Below are positions 9,473 to 19,449 of a stretch of DNA of 64,000 nt, in pieces (position 1 is the first letter of the stretch; each line of letters starts with the position of its first letter). The stretch covers positions 1-64,000 of the forward strand of contig NZ_FNOX01000004.1 in the NCBI RefSeq assembly GCF_900107155.1, in the 5' to 3' direction. Below the pieces are notes generated by a model. That model searched no databases, was not told where the DNA came from, and worked only from the letters and a program-made list of their open reading frames with translations. Made by a program: the position numbers and the translations under genes. Origin of the DNA: Pseudomonas salomonii (GTDB lineage: Bacteria; Pseudomonadota; Gammaproteobacteria; Pseudomonadales; Pseudomonadaceae).

Positions 9473-10248
9473 GCGGACACCTGCCGTTGCGAGAACACTT
9501 TGCCCAGCACGTGTTCACGGGTTTCGATAAAGCGCGGGTCGGACTTGATCGCCCGCGCCGATTCACCGGCGGCGTAGCGTTGACCGAAGTCCAGGTGCAG
9601 GCGCTCGACGATCTGGCCTGGGTTGGGCGCCAACAGGATCAGGTCGGTGGCGAGAAATACCGCCTCTTCAATGTCATGGGTAATCAGGAACACCGGCTTG
9701 GCCGTGCGCCGCCAGACTTGCAGGAGCAATTCCTGCATCTGTTCGCGGGTGAAGGCATCAAGGGCGCCGAAAGGCTCGTCCATCAGCAATACGCGAGGGT
9801 CAGCCGCCAACGCGCGAGCCAGGCCCACACGCTGTTTCTGGCCACCGGAAAGCTGCCAGACACGGCGGCTGTCGAAACCGGCGAGGTCGACCAGTGCGAG
9901 CATTTCCCGGGCGCGCACTTCACGTTGCGCCTTGGGCACACCGGCCAGCTCCAGGCCGAAGCCGACGTTGGCCAGCACGTCCTGCCAGGGCAGCAGAGCA
10001 TCGTCCTGGAACACCACGCCGCGTTCGGCGCTCGGGCCTTTGACCGGCACGCCATCGAGGGTGATGAGCCCGGCAGAGGGTTCGACGAAACCGGCAATCA
10101 GGTTCAACAGCGAAGTCTTGCCACTGCCGGACGGGCCGAGGGCCACCAGCAATTGCTGAGGCCCAAGGTCGAGTGAAATATCGGACAGTACCGGTTCTGT
10201 GGCGCCTGGGTACTGTGCGCTGATGCGCTCCAGTTGTAGCAAGGCCAT
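9469..10248 (-). CDS. tauB: Taurine ABC transporter ATP-binding protein
   Basis: The product is 259 residues with all ABC ATPase motifs in order: Walker [10 protein letters not shown] near residue 39, Q-loop ([10 protein letters not shown]), signature [15 protein letters not shown], Walker [13 protein letters not shown], and switch histidine in [16 protein letters not shown] precedes the ATG by 9 bases. It powers taurine uptake with TauC. It starts about 18 bases after tauA and overlaps tauC by 4 bases. Confidence 0.93.
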   Translation of the reverse strand: MALLQLERISAQYPGATEPVLSDISLDLGPQQLLVALGPSGSGKTSLLNLIAGFVEPSAGLITLDGVPVKGPSAERGVVFQDDALLPWQDVLANVGFGLELAGVPKAQREVRAREMLALVDLAGFDSRRVWQLSGGQKQRVGLARALAADPRVLLMDEPFGALDAFTREQMQELLLQVWRRTAKPVFLITHDIEEAVFLATDLILLAPNPGQIVERLHLDFGQRYAAGESARAIKSDPRFIETREHVLGKVFSQRQVSA

Positions 10249-10266
10249 CGCGAGGAACTCCTTGAG

Positions 10267-11244
10267 TCAGTTAGTGATGAACTTGGCGCTGACGTAAGGG
10301 GCGTAGTCCGGCAGCACGGCCTCGACTTTGCCTTGTTCCTTGAGGAACGCGGCGGTGTCGGTCACAGCCTTGGTAGTCGGTGCGCCCAGCAGGGTCACTT
10401 GGTCAGCCGCCAGTGGGTAGACGTTGCCTTGCAGCAGCAGTGGGATGTCACTGGCCTTGGCGCCGGAGAGCTTCACCAGTTTGTCGACATTGCCTTTGTC
10501 GGCCAGCCAGGCTTGTGGGTCTTTGCGGTAGGCGGCGTAGGCGTCCAGGGTGACTTTGGCGAAGGCGGTGACGATTTCCGGGTGTTTTTCGGCGTAGTCT
10601 TTGCGCACGATCCAGGCATCGAAGGTGGGCGCGCCGAACTTGGCCAGTTCGCCGGAGGTGATCAGCACTTTGCCGTTTTCCTTGGCGATGCCCAGGGCCG
10701 GGTCCCACACGTAAGTCGCGTCGATATCACCGCGCTTCCACGCCGCGATGATTGCCGGCGGTGCGAGGTTGAGAATGGTCACTTTGGACGGGTCGATGTT
10801 CCAGTGCTTCAGCGCGGCCAACAGGCTGTAGTGGCCGGTGGAAACGAAGGGCACGGCAATCTTTTTGCCGATCAGGTCCTGTGGGCTGTTGATCCCCGAA
10901 CCATTACGCGCCACCAGCGCTTCGGCGCCGCCGATCTGGGTGGCGACCAGGAAGGTTTCCACCGGCACTTTGCGCGTTACCGCAGCGGTCAGTGGGCTGG
11001 AACCGAGGTAGCCGATCTGCACGTCGCCGGAAGCAATGGCGGCAATAATGTCGGCGCCATTGTCGAATTTGCGCCAGTCGATCTTGGCATTGGTAGCTTT
11101 TTCATACGCGCCGTCAGCCTGGGCGACTTTCGCCGGGTCCACGGTGGTCTGGTAGGCGATGGTCACATCTGCCGCCTGGGCAAACAGGCTGGCACCGGCC
11201 AGGGACAATGCGGCCAAGAGGCGCAATGGGGTAAGCAGTTTCAA
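10267..11244 (-). CDS. tauA: Taurine-binding periplasmic protein
   Basis: This is a 325-residue solute-binding protein with a clear Sec signal (MKLLTPLRLLAALSLAG, cut after AQAA near residue 25). The mature part has the aliphatic sulfonate/taurine-binding fold (VTIAYQTTVDPAKVAQADG, IGYLGSSPLTAAVTRKVPVE, ATYVWDPALG). It captures taurine in the periplasm for TauBC and is first in tauABCD. The upstream region has a palindrome and a motif shared with the dcyD/epsC promoter, compatible with sulfur-starvation control. Confidence 0.93.
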   Translation of the reverse strand: MKLLTPLRLLAALSLAGASLFAQAADVTIAYQTTVDPAKVAQADGAYEKATNAKIDWRKFDNGADIIAAIASGDVQIGYLGSSPLTAAVTRKVPVETFLVATQIGGAEALVARNGSGINSPQDLIGKKIAVPFVSTGHYSLLAALKHWNIDPSKVTILNLAPPAIIAAWKRGDIDATYVWDPALGIAKENGKVLITSGELAKFGAPTFDAWIVRKDYAEKHPEIVTAFAKVTLDAYAAYRKDPQAWLADKGNVDKLVKLSGAKASDIPLLLQGNVYPLAADQVTLLGAPTTKAVTDTAAFLKEQGKVEAVLPDYAPYVSAKFITN

Positions 11245-11300
11245 GGGGGAAGCTCCTCAATCAGGCGGCCGAGGGTCGGCGTGTGAGGAGACTAAATGAT

Positions 11301-11331
11301 CTAAGAACTCGAAAATAAATAACATTTTCGA
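11301..11331. promoter_or_regulatory. Palindrome and shared sulfur-promoter motif upstream of tauA
   Basis: TCGAAAAT (11309-11316) and ATTTTCGA (11324-11331) form a perfect 8-bp inverted repeat around a 7-base AT-rich centre. CTAAGAACT at 11301-11309 touches it and is the reverse complement of the AGTTCTTAG motif at 1494. A LysR-type sulfur regulator (CysB or Cbl-like) is the natural candidate for such AT-rich dyads, but this is inferred. Confidence 0.4.
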
Positions 11332-11383
11332 ATTAGCTTATGAGTAGAAGAATGAGCGCAATCTTCAACCCAATGAAGACAAA

Positions 11384-11412
11384 TGTGGGAGCTGGCAAGC
11401 CAGCTCCCACAG
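11384..11412. repeat. Collapsed REP palindrome
   Basis: TGTGGGAGCTGGC and its complement GCCAGCTCCCACA face each other with almost no spacer, a doublet that has lost its centre. It lies between gshA (its 3' side) and the tau promoter, and could act as a terminator for gshA. Confidence 0.75.
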
Positions 11413-11428
11413 GGGACCGAGCAAGGCT

Positions 11429-13027
11429 TTAGTTACTGATCGCCAGAATGCTTGCCTGGTACGAGCCGACAAACACGTCAAAGTCGCCCACTTCGTTCTG
11501 CTCAAGCTCCACCTGCTGAGCCAGCGACTTACGCGCCAGCTCTTCAAAGCGTGCCTGCTCATCGGCCGGTAACGGCTCCTGACGGAAGTGCGCGGCGTGC
11601 ACCTCGCTCTGGTGCAGGGAGAACTGCGCAAAACTCTCTTTGCGCTCGGCCATCGTTGCCAGTACTTGGGCCGACGGCGTCAGGGACGAGTCCTTGACCT
11701 TCGCCAACTGAGCGTCCAGCGCCTGGCTGTGCTCGGTGATGCCATGGCTCTCATCCAGCAAGGCCGCGAGCGGGGCGATCTGCTCCAGCAGCTCGGTGGC
11801 CCATTCCTTCATGTCCACCGCCTGGCCGTCACGCTGCAATTGCAGGCCTGGGCGACGGCCCTCCTTGACCACACTGAGGAAGTTGGAGGTGGCATTGCCG
11901 CACTCGTTGTTGGCGAACAGCGGGCTGTCGTTCAACGCGCAGTACAGCAGGAACGCATCGAGGAAGCGTGATTCCGGCAGGTCGATGCCCATCGGCAGGA
12001 ACGGGTTGATGTCCAGGCAGCGCACTTCGATGTATTGGATGCCACGGGCCATCAGCGCCTGGATCGGCCGTTCGCCGGTGTAGGTCACGCGCTTGGGGCG
12101 GATATTGGAGTAGTACTCGTTTTCGATCTGCAGGATGTTGGTGTTGAGCTGTACCCACTCACCATCCTTATGGGTGCCGACTTCGACGTAAGGTGCGTAG
12201 GGCGTTGCCACCGCTTCACGCAGGCTGTCGGTGTAGCTGCTCAAATCGTTGTAGCACGGCGTCAGGCCGGCTTGGGCGTTGCTCTGGTAACCCAGGTCGC
12301 TCATGCGCAGGCTGGTGGCGTACGGCAGGTACAGCGTGTCGGCGTCCAGTACGTCCAACTGGTGCGACCGACCGCGCAGGAAACCCGCGTCCAGCGCCGG
12401 TGAGGCACCGAACAGGTACATCAGCAGCCAGCTGTAGCGGCGGAAGTTACGGATCAGCGCGATGTAGGCCGTGGACTGATAGTCGCGGTCGGTGCCGACG
12501 AAGCCTTCAGTCTCCTTGAGCAACGGCCACAGCTGTTCCGGCAGGGAAAAGTTGTAGTGGATGCCGGCGATGCACTGCATGGTCTTGCCGTAACGCAGGG
12601 CCAGGCCCTTGCGGTACACGTACTTGAGTTGGCCGATATTGGAGGTGCCGTAGTAGGCGATCGGAATATCTTCCTCGGCCGGCAACGGGCACGGCATCGA
12701 AGGGCTCCACAGGTACTCGCTGCCGAGCTTGCTGTAGGCAAACCGGTGGATCTTGTCCAGGCTGCTCAGGGTATCGGCCGGGTTGGGCAGGGCGGGAGTG
12801 ATGAACTCCAGCAGCGATTCCGAGTAGTCGGTGGTGATCAATTCGTTGGTCAGCGCGGCGCCCAGTGCTTCGGGGTGCGGCGTTTGTGCCAGGCGACCCT
12901 CACCGGTGACGCGTAGGCATTCACGCTCGATGCCGTGCAAGCATTGCTCTAGCAGGGAGAGGTGTTCGCGCTTGCCGAGCAGGGCCAGGCGGCGGTTGAG
13001 AAGTTCGCTCAAGTTGGATTCCTTCAC
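11429..13027 (-). CDS. gshA: Glutamate-cysteine ligase
   Basis: The product is 532 residues (E. coli GshA is 518) starting at a GTG at 13027. Type 1 gamma-glutamylcysteine synthetase features are present: GIERECLRV near residue 32, [15 protein letters not shown] near 65, and the [16 protein letters not shown] segment near 330. It condenses glutamate and cysteine with ATP, the first and limiting step of glutathione synthesis. Gene order gshA, thioesterase, tex matches P. aeruginosa. The GTG start has only a distant GGGG upstream. Confidence 0.94.
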   Translation of the reverse strand: MKESNLSELLNRRLALLGKREHLSLLEQCLHGIERECLRVTGEGRLAQTPHPEALGAALTNELITTDYSESLLEFITPALPNPADTLSSLDKIHRFAYSKLGSEYLWSPSMPCPLPAEEDIPIAYYGTSNIGQLKYVYRKGLALRYGKTMQCIAGIHYNFSLPEQLWPLLKETEGFVGTDRDYQSTAYIALIRNFRRYSWLLMYLFGASPALDAGFLRGRSHQLDVLDADTLYLPYATSLRMSDLGYQSNAQAGLTPCYNDLSSYTDSLREAVATPYAPYVEVGTHKDGEWVQLNTNILQIENEYYSNIRPKRVTYTGERPIQALMARGIQYIEVRCLDINPFLPMGIDLPESRFLDAFLLYCALNDSPLFANNECGNATSNFLSVVKEGRRPGLQLQRDGQAVDMKEWATELLEQIAPLAALLDESHGITEHSQALDAQLAKVKDSSLTPSAQVLATMAERKESFAQFSLHQSEVHAAHFRQEPLPADEQARFEELARKSLAQQVELEQNEVGDFDVFVGSYQASILAISN

Positions 13028-13226
13028 GCGTCAGTCGCCCCAATATGGGGGTGGGCAGGACGGTCTACAAGGGTGAAGTTGAAACTGGCGTTATCGCCTG
13101 GTTTAGAGTCGATTTGGCTCACATTGAAAAAGCCTACTTCACTCCATGAATTGGGCTATAGCGCAGCAAGAAAATTCCGACGCTGTTGTCGCAGCGCCGA
13201 AATTAACTCAAATCGAGGGCGGGGAG

Positions 13227-13610
13227 CTAGAGGACAGCGAAGGTGCCTTGTGCTTTTGCGACAAGTCTTTCGCCTTGATACACATCGGCTTCCACCACCA
13301 ATGTGCGTCTGCCGGCGTGAATCACCCGGCTGGTGCACAGCACATCCCCGTCTTCAACGGCGCGGATATAGTTGATCTTGCACTCGATGGTCGCGCTCTG
13401 CTGGTCAAAACCATGGGCGCTGGAACAGGCCAGCCCCATGGTGATATCGACCAGGCTGAAAATCGCCCCGCCATGGAGCTTGCCCGCGCGGTTGCGCAGT
13501 TGCGGCTCCAGGGTCAGGGCCACCTCGGCAACGCCCTCGTCCAGGCGTTGCAGGCGGCAGCCGATCAGCTCGCTGAACGCGCTCTGGGTCAAACCGGCCG
13601 GGATTTCCAT
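13227..13610 (-). CDS. PaaI-family hotdog thioesterase
   Basis: The product is 127 residues with the hotdog-fold signature LHGGAIFSLVDITMGLA, where the aspartate and the HGG loop form the PaaI/YbdB-type active site. Such enzymes hydrolyse acyl-CoA or hydroxyphenylacetyl-CoA thioesters; the real substrate is unknown. Its ATG shares one base with the tex stop (TGATG), so it is translationally coupled to tex. The same arrangement next to gshA is conserved in P. aeruginosa. Confidence 0.83.
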   Translation of the reverse strand: MEIPAGLTQSAFSELIGCRLQRLDEGVAEVALTLEPQLRNRAGKLHGGAIFSLVDITMGLACSSAHGFDQQSATIECKINYIRAVEDGDVLCTSRVIHAGRRTLVVEADVYQGERLVAKAQGTFAVL

Positions 13611-15937
13611 CAGCGTTTCTTCAACTGTTTGGCGTTGGCGAACAACGACGCCATGGCGTTGTTGCTCGGCGCGGCCGTCGCGGTAGGCTCTTTACGCGGC
13701 GCACTGCCCTGGGACTGGCGCGGTGCGGAGCCTGGGCGCGCACCACGGGCGCCGTCGATTTTCTCGCCGGGGGTGTCGCTCATGCGCATCGACAGGCCCA
13801 CGCGCTTACGCGGGATATCGACTTCCATGACCTTGACCTTGACCACGTCACCGGCTTTGACCGCTTCGCGCGGGTCCTTGATGAACTTCTCCGAAAGCGC
13901 AGAGATGTGCACCAAACCGTCCTGATGCACGCCGATATCCACAAAGGCGCCGAAGTTGGTCACGTTGGTGACCACGCCTTCGAGGATCATGCCGGGCTGC
14001 AGGTCCTTGAGGTCTTCAACGCCGTCCTGGAACTCCGCGGTCTTGAACTCGGGACGCGGGTCGCGGCCAGGTTTTTCCAGCTCTTGCAGGATGTCGGTGA
14101 TGGTCGGCACGCCGAAGGTTTCGTCGGTGTACTTTTTCGGGTCCAGGCGCTTGAGGAACGCGGCGTCACCGATCAGCGAACGGATATCACGGTCGGTCTC
14201 GGCGGCAATGCGCTGTACCAGCGGGTAGGCCTCCGGGTGGACCGCAGACGAATCCAGCGGGTTATCGCCGTTCATGACGCGCAGGAAGCCGGCGGCCTGT
14301 TCAAAGGTTTTTTCGCCCAGGCGTGCCACTTTTTTCAGCGCGGCACGGGTTTTGAACGCACCGTTCTCGTCACGGTGAGTAACGATGTTCTGCGCCAGGG
14401 TGGTGTTCAGGCCCGAGATACGCGCCAGCAGCGCGACCGAGGCGGTGTTTACATCCACGCCCACCTTGTTCACGCAGTCTTCCACTACTGCATCCAGGCC
14501 GCGCGCCAGTTTCAGCTGCGAGACGTCGTGCTGGTACTGGCCGACACCGATGGATTTAGGGTCGATCTTCACCAGCTCTGCCAGCGGGTCTTGCAGGCGG
14601 CGAGCAATGGAGACGGCGCCACGGATCGACACGTCGAGGTCCGGGAATTCCTTGGAAGCCAGTTCCGACGCCGAATACACCGACGCGCCGGCCTCGGAGA
14701 CCATGACCTTGGTCATCTTCATGGCGGGGTACTTTTTGATCAGCTCGGCGGCCAGCTTGTCGGTTTCACGGCTGGCGGTGCCGTTGCCGATGGCGATCAG
14801 GTCCACGGCGTGCTTGGCGCACAGCGCGGCCAGGATGGCGAGGGTCTGGTCCCACTTGTTGTGCGGCACGTGCGGGTACACGGTGGCGTGGTCCAGCAGC
14901 TTGCCGGTGGAGTCGACCACCGCCACCTTGCAGCCGGTGCGCAAGCCCGGGTCGAGGCCCAGGGTGGCGCGCGGGCCGGCCGGTGCGGCCAGCAGCAGGT
15001 CGTGCAGGTTGTGGGCGAACACGTTGATCGCCTCGGTTTCAGCGCCGTCGCGCAGCTCGCCGAGCAGGTCGGTTTCCAGGTGCGTGTAAAGCTTGACCTT
15101 CCAGGTCCAGCGCACGACTTCACCGAGCCACTTGTCCGCAGGACGGTTCTGATTCTGGATGCCGAATTGTTGACCGATCATGCCTTCGCACGGGTGCATG
15201 GTGCCCGGCAACTCGTCGCCGACTTTGAGTGCGGAGCTGAGAATGCCTTCGTTGCGACCCCGGAAAATTGCGAGTGCGCGGTGCGACGGCATGCTCTTGA
15301 GCGGTTCGTCGTGTTCGAAATAATCGCGGAACTTGGCGCCTTCTTCCTCTTTGCCGGCGATAACGCGAGCGCTGAGAATGGCTTCCTGCTTGAGGTAAGT
15401 GCGCAGTTTTTCCAGCAGGCCGGCGTTTTCGGCGAAACGCTCCATGAGGATGTACTTGGCACCTTCGAGGGCGGCCTTGACGTCGGCGACGCCTTTTTCG
15501 GCATCGATAAAGCGTGCGGCTTCGGTTTCCGGGGTCAGCGACGGGTCGTTGAACAGGCCATCGGCCAACTCGCCCAAACCGGCTTCCAGAGCGATCTGGC
15601 CCTTGGTGCGGCGCTTCTGTTTGTAGGGCAGGTAAAGGTCTTCGAGGCGGGTCTTGGTGTCGGCGAGCTTGATGTCGCGTTCCAGCTGCGGGGTCAATTT
15701 GCCCTGTTCCTCAATGCTGGCGAGGATGCTGATGCGCCGTTCGTCGAGTTCTCGCAGGTAGCGCAGGCGCTCTTCCAGGTGACGCAGTTGGGTGTCGTCG
15801 AGGCTGCCGGTCACTTCTTTACGGTAACGGGCGATGAAAGGCACGGTGGAGCCTTCATCCAATAGCGCGACGGCCGCTTCGACCTGTTGTGGGCGTACAC
15901 CGAGTTCCTCGGCAATGCGGCTGTTGATGCTGTCCAT
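13610..15937 (-). CDS. tex: Tex RNA-binding transcriptional accessory protein
   Basis: The product is 775 residues from the ATG at 15937 ([14 protein letters not shown]); the open frame runs further up but begins in unlikely sequence. Tex domains are in order: helical N-terminus, YqgF-like fold ([20 protein letters not shown] near 325), helix-hairpin-helix repeats ([15 protein letters not shown]), and a C-terminal S1 domain near 650-715 ([19 protein letters not shown]). A low-complexity Ala/Pro/Arg tail follows. It binds nucleic acids and affects transcription and toxin or stress gene expression. It is divergent from ompR. Confidence 0.94.
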   Translation of the reverse strand: MDSINSRIAEELGVRPQQVEAAVALLDEGSTVPFIARYRKEVTGSLDDTQLRHLEERLRYLRELDERRISILASIEEQGKLTPQLERDIKLADTKTRLEDLYLPYKQKRRTKGQIALEAGLGELADGLFNDPSLTPETEAARFIDAEKGVADVKAALEGAKYILMERFAENAGLLEKLRTYLKQEAILSARVIAGKEEEGAKFRDYFEHDEPLKSMPSHRALAIFRGRNEGILSSALKVGDELPGTMHPCEGMIGQQFGIQNQNRPADKWLGEVVRWTWKVKLYTHLETDLLGELRDGAETEAINVFAHNLHDLLLAAPAGPRATLGLDPGLRTGCKVAVVDSTGKLLDHATVYPHVPHNKWDQTLAILAALCAKHAVDLIAIGNGTASRETDKLAAELIKKYPAMKMTKVMVSEAGASVYSASELASKEFPDLDVSIRGAVSIARRLQDPLAELVKIDPKSIGVGQYQHDVSQLKLARGLDAVVEDCVNKVGVDVNTASVALLARISGLNTTLAQNIVTHRDENGAFKTRAALKKVARLGEKTFEQAAGFLRVMNGDNPLDSSAVHPEAYPLVQRIAAETDRDIRSLIGDAAFLKRLDPKKYTDETFGVPTITDILQELEKPGRDPRPEFKTAEFQDGVEDLKDLQPGMILEGVVTNVTNFGAFVDIGVHQDGLVHISALSEKFIKDPREAVKAGDVVKVKVMEVDIPRKRVGLSMRMSDTPGEKIDGARGARPGSAPRQSQGSAPRKEPTATAAPSNNAMASLFANAKQLKKR

Positions 15938-16294
15938 AAAACCACCTGAAATTCTTGAAAAGCAGCTCGCAGGCCCGGAAAACAAGGCGTTGCGAGGCTG
16001 GTTGAGCGGCGCCAGCGGCGCCGCTGCCTGGGTCAAAAGGCTGCCTGTTGACCCTCGAAATCGGGAAATTGCTGCCCAGCGCTGAAAAAACGGCTGAGGC
16101 TGCAAACAGTAAAGTCTGACAGTGCCCTGCATGAAGGCGCCGCATTATAACCAGCGTTCTGCCCTTGAGGGGTACTGCGCCGGTGGTGTAGGACGCGGGT
16201 TCGCTGGCGGTGGAGGAAAAATCTGCTAACAATGCACACGGTGCGTATAACGGCAGCTACGCCATAATGCGCGCCGAGATAAGAGGAGCATCTA
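15938..16294. other. Divergent intergenic region tex/ompR with GC hairpin
   Basis: This 357-base gap carries the promoters of the two divergent genes. AGCGGCGCC (16005-16013) and GGCGCCGCT (16017-16025) form a perfect 9-bp stem in the probable tex leader. AAGAGGAGC at 16281-16289 is the ompR ribosome site. No gene is seen. Confidence 0.5.
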
Positions 16295-17035
16295 ATGAGC
16301 AGCACTGCACAAACTGCTGAAGGCGAAAAAATTCTCATCGTTGACGACGATCCGGGGCTGAGCAGCCTGCTGGAACGTTTTTTCAACTCCAAGGGCTACC
16401 GTGCCCGCGCGGTGCCGAACACCGAGCAGATGGACCGCCTGTTGGGGCGTGAAGTGTTCAACCTGGTCGTACTCGACCTGATGTTGCCCGGCGAAGACGG
16501 CCTTACCGCCTGCAAACGCTTGCGCGGTGCGAACAACCAGATCCCCATCATCATGCTGACCGCCAAGGGCGATGAGCTGAGCCGCATCAAGGGCCTGGAA
16601 CTGGGCGCTGATGACTACCTGGCCAAGCCGTTCAACCCTGACGAGTTGATGGCCCGGGTCAAAGCCGTATTGCGTCGCCAGGCACCGCCGGTACCGGGCG
16701 CACCAGGCAGCGAAGACGAGAGCGTCACCTTTGGTGAATACGAGCTGTCACTGGCGACACGCGAGCTTAAGCGTGGCGAAGAAGTGCACATGCTGACCAC
16801 CGGCGAGTTCGCCGTGCTCAAGGCATTGGTGATGAACGCTCGCCAGCCGCTGACCCGCGACAAGCTGATGAACCTGGCCCGTGGCCGCGAATGGGACGCC
16901 CTGGAGCGCTCCATCGACGTGCAGATCTCCCGGTTGCGCCGGATGATCGAGCCGGACCCGGCCAAGCCGCGGTACATCCAGACGGTGTGGGGCGTGGGTT
17001 ATGTGTTTGTGCCGGATGGCACTGCTACCAAGTGA
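16295..17035 (+). CDS. ompR: OmpR-family response regulator (AmgR orthologue)
   Basis: The product is 246 residues: an N-terminal receiver with the acidic pocket in LIVDDDPG, phosphoacceptor aspartate in VVLDLMLPGEDG near residue 62 and lysine in AKPFNPDE, then a C-terminal winged helix (MNLARGREWDALERSIDVQISRLRR in pieces). It pairs with the downstream kinase. In P. aeruginosa this pair beside tex and rimK is AmgRS, which controls membrane-protein stress and aminoglycoside tolerance; the same role is inferred from synteny. An AGAGGAGC ribosome site precedes the ATG. Confidence 0.92.
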   Translation: MSSTAQTAEGEKILIVDDDPGLSSLLERFFNSKGYRARAVPNTEQMDRLLGREVFNLVVLDLMLPGEDGLTACKRLRGANNQIPIIMLTAKGDELSRIKGLELGADDYLAKPFNPDELMARVKAVLRRQAPPVPGAPGSEDESVTFGEYELSLATRELKRGEEVHMLTTGEFAVLKALVMNARQPLTRDKLMNLARGREWDALERSIDVQISRLRRMIEPDPAKPRYIQTVWGVGYVFVPDGTATK

Positions 17036-17043
17036 CCGATGAC

Positions 17044-17107
17044 TTGCAGGCGCGGGCATCCCGGCGTTTGACTCCATGAGGGTCGACGGGATGCCCGGCG
17101 TCTGCAA
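17044..17107 (+). other. Long hairpin between ompR and envZ
   Basis: TTGCAGGCGCGGGCATCCCG (17044-17063) pairs with CGGGATGCCCGGCGTCTGCAA-like sequence ending at 17107, about 19 bp with one small bulge. No T tract follows, so it is more likely a mRNA processing or stabilising structure than a full terminator. It may reduce kinase expression relative to the regulator. Confidence 0.5.
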
Positions 17108-17152
17108 TTCTGCGAGCGCCGCTCGTTCCTGCAAGGTGTTTAGCTGTCTCCT

Positions 17153-18466
17153 ATGAAAACCCCGTTGTGGTTCCCGCAAAGTTTCTTCTCTCGCACCCTT
17201 TGGCTGGTGCTGATCGTCGTGCTGTTTTCCAAGGCACTGACGCTGGTTTACCTGTTGATGAACGAAGACGTGCTGGTAGACCGGCAGTACAGCCACGGCG
17301 TGGCGTTGACGTTGCGTGCCTATTGGGCGGCCGACCCCGAGAACCGCGAGAAAATCGCCAAGGCCGCCACCCTGGTTCGTGTGGCGGGCGCGGGTGTACC
17401 GGAGGGCGAGCAGCATTGGCCCTACAGCGAGATCTACCAACGGCAGATGCAGGCTGAGCTGGGTGAAGACACCGAAGTGCGGCTGCGTATGCACGTGTCG
17501 CCCGCCTTGTGGGTGCGTGCGCCGAGCCTGGGGCAGGACTGGCTGAAAGTGCCGTTATACCCGCACCCGCTGCGGGGGCAGAAGATCTGGAACGTGCTGG
17601 GTTGGTTCCTGGCCATCGGCTTGCTTTCGACGGCGTCCGCGTGGATTTTCGTGCGTCAGCTTAACCAGCCGCTTAAACGCCTGGTATTTGCCGCGCGCCA
17701 ACTGGGGCAGGGGCGCAGCGTGCGCCTGCCGATCAGCGATACGCCCAGTGAGATGACCGAGGTGTACGGTGCCTTCAACCAGATGGCGGAGGATGTCGAA
17801 CAGGCCGGGCGCGAACGCGAGCTGATGCTGGCGGGCGTATCCCATGACTTGCGCACGCCGCTGACGCGTTTGCGGCTGTCTCTGGAGTTGATGGGCAACC
17901 ATAACGACCTGACCGACGACATGGTGCGCGACATCGAGGACATGGACGCGATTCTCGACCAGTTCCTGGCGTTTATCCGCGATGGCCGTGATGAGGTGGT
18001 GGAAGAGGTCGATCTCACGGACCTGGTGCGTGAGGTGGTGGCGCCCTACAACCAGAATGGTGAACAGGTGCGTATGCGCCTGGAGCCGATCCAGCCGTTT
18101 GCATTGCGTCGGGTGTCGATGAAGCGCCTGTTGAACAACCTGATCGGCAACGCCCTGCATCACGCCGGTTCAGATGTGGAAGTGGCCGCCTATGTGTCCG
18201 GCGACAGCACTGCGCCCTATGTGGTGTTGAGTGTGATGGACCGTGGCACGGGCATCGACCCGGCGGAGCTGGAAGGCATTTTCAACCCGTTCACCCGTGG
18301 CGACCGTGCGCGGGGCGGCAAAGGTACGGGGCTGGGGCTGGCGATTGTGCGGCGAATTGCTTCGATGCATGGCGGCAATGTTGAGTTGCGTAACCGCGAA
18401 GAGGGCGGCCTGGAAGCGCGGGTGCGCTTGCCGCTGGGCTTGATGTTGCCTAGAGACGCCGTCTAA
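17153..18466 (+). CDS. envZ: EnvZ-type sensor histidine kinase (AmgS orthologue)
   Basis: The product is 437 residues. There is one N-terminal membrane helix (residues 15-36), a periplasmic domain of about 110 residues, a second helix near 147-166 and a HAMP segment. The HisKA dimer has H231 in GVSHDLRTPLTRLRL, and the catalytic domain has the N box (NNLIGNALHHAG), G1 (DRGTGID) and G2 (GGKGTGLGLAIV). It senses envelope state and phosphorylates the upstream OmpR-type regulator. The gap to ompR is 117 bases and contains a hairpin. A REP-derived terminator follows. Confidence 0.92.
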   Translation: MKTPLWFPQSFFSRTLWLVLIVVLFSKALTLVYLLMNEDVLVDRQYSHGVALTLRAYWAADPENREKIAKAATLVRVAGAGVPEGEQHWPYSEIYQRQMQAELGEDTEVRLRMHVSPALWVRAPSLGQDWLKVPLYPHPLRGQKIWNVLGWFLAIGLLSTASAWIFVRQLNQPLKRLVFAARQLGQGRSVRLPISDTPSEMTEVYGAFNQMAEDVEQAGRERELMLAGVSHDLRTPLTRLRLSLELMGNHNDLTDDMVRDIEDMDAILDQFLAFIRDGRDEVVEEVDLTDLVREVVAPYNQNGEQVRMRLEPIQPFALRRVSMKRLLNNLIGNALHHAGSDVEVAAYVSGDSTAPYVVLSVMDRGTGIDPAELEGIFNPFTRGDRARGGKGTGLGLAIVRRIASMHGGNVELRNREEGGLEARVRLPLGLMLPRDAV

Positions 18467-18485
18467 CAACCGACATAGTTCAAAG

Positions 18486-18520
18486 GTGGGAGCTGGCAAG
18501 CCAGCTCCCACAGGTTTTTT
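18486..18520. terminator. REP palindrome acting as terminator between convergent envZ and rimK
   Basis: GTGGGAGCTGGC and GCCAGCTCCCAC (18486-18512) form a near spacer-free stem followed by AGGTTTTTT. It is a collapsed REP doublet with a T run on the plus strand, placed just after envZ, so an intrinsic terminator made from a REP is likely. Confidence 0.65.
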
Positions 18521-18543
18521 CGGTGGTGGAAGGCCGGGTTGTA

Positions 18544-19449
18544 TCAACCCTTGCCCTTGGTCCGGGTCATATTCGGCCCACCATTCTTCTCCAGATGCTG
18601 AATGATGATCCCCGCCACATCCTTGCCGGTGGTGGTCTCGATCCCTTCAAGCCCCGGTGATGAATTCACCTCCATCACCAGCGGGCCATGGTTGGAGCGC
18701 AGGATATCCACGCCCGCCACTGCCAGGCCCATCACTTTGGCGGCCCGCAGTGCAGTCATGCGTTCTTCCGGGGTGATCTTGATCAGGCTGGCACTGCCGC
18801 CACGGTGCAGGTTGGAGCGGAACTCCCCTGGCTTGGCCTGGCGTTTCATGGCGGCAATCACCTTGTCGCCAACCACGAAGCAGCGGATATCCGCACCGCC
18901 GGCTTCCTTGATGTATTCCTGCACCATGATGTTCTGCTTGAGGCCCATGAACGCCTCGATCACCGACTCGGCGGCAGTTGCCGTCTCACACAGCACCACG
19001 CCGATACCTTGGGTGCCTTCGAGTACCTTGATCACCAGCGGCGCACCGTTGACCATCTCGATCAGGTCGGGGATGTCATCGGGGGAGTGGGCAAAGCCGG
19101 TCACCGGCAGGCCGATTCCCCGGCGTGACAGCAGTTGCAGGGAGCGCAGCTTGTCCCGCGAGCGGGCAATGGCCACCGATTCGTTGAGCGGGAACACGCC
19201 CATCATTTCAAACTGGCGCAACACCGCGCAGCCGTAGAACGTCACCGAAGCACCGATTCGCGGGATCACCGCGTCAAAGCCTTCCAGCGGCTTGCCTCGG
19301 TAGTGGATCTGCGGCTTGTGGCTGGCAATGTTCATATAGGCACGCAACGTGTCGATCACCACCATTTCATGGCCACGTTCAGTGCCGGCCTCGACCAGGC
19401 GGCGGGTGGAATACAGACGCGGGTTTCGCGACAGCACAGCAATCTTCAT
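18544..19449 (-). CDS. rimK: Ribosomal protein S6 glutamate ligase RimK
   Basis: This is a 301-residue ATP-grasp enzyme, same length as E. coli RimK. Visible are the ATP-grasp lysine region ([17 protein letters not shown] near 137-153), the [15 protein letters not shown] segment and the metal ligands in [13 protein letters not shown]. It adds glutamates to the C-terminus of ribosomal protein S6. In pseudomonads RimK works with RimA and RimB and is tuned by cyclic-di-GMP. It is last in rimABK and overlaps rimB by 4 bases. Confidence 0.93.
   Translation of the reverse strand: MKIAVLSRNPRLYSTRRLVEAGTERGHEMVVIDTLRAYMNIASHKPQIHYRGKPLEGFDAVIPRIGASVTFYGCAVLRQFEMMGVFPLNESVAIARSRDKLRSLQLLSRRGIGLPVTGFAHSPDDIPDLIEMVNGAPLVIKVLEGTQGIGVVLCETATAAESVIEAFMGLKQNIMVQEYIKEAGGADIRCFVVGDKVIAAMKRQAKPGEFRSNLHRGGSASLIKITPEERMTALRAAKVMGLAVAGVDILRSNHGPLVMEVNSSPGLEGIETTTGKDVAGIIIQHLEKNGGPNMTRTKGKG

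Noticed and set aside
13907..15865. 652-codon plus-strand frame opposite tex
   Set aside because: Tex on the minus strand is fully recognisable; the opposite frame has no domains or ribosome site.
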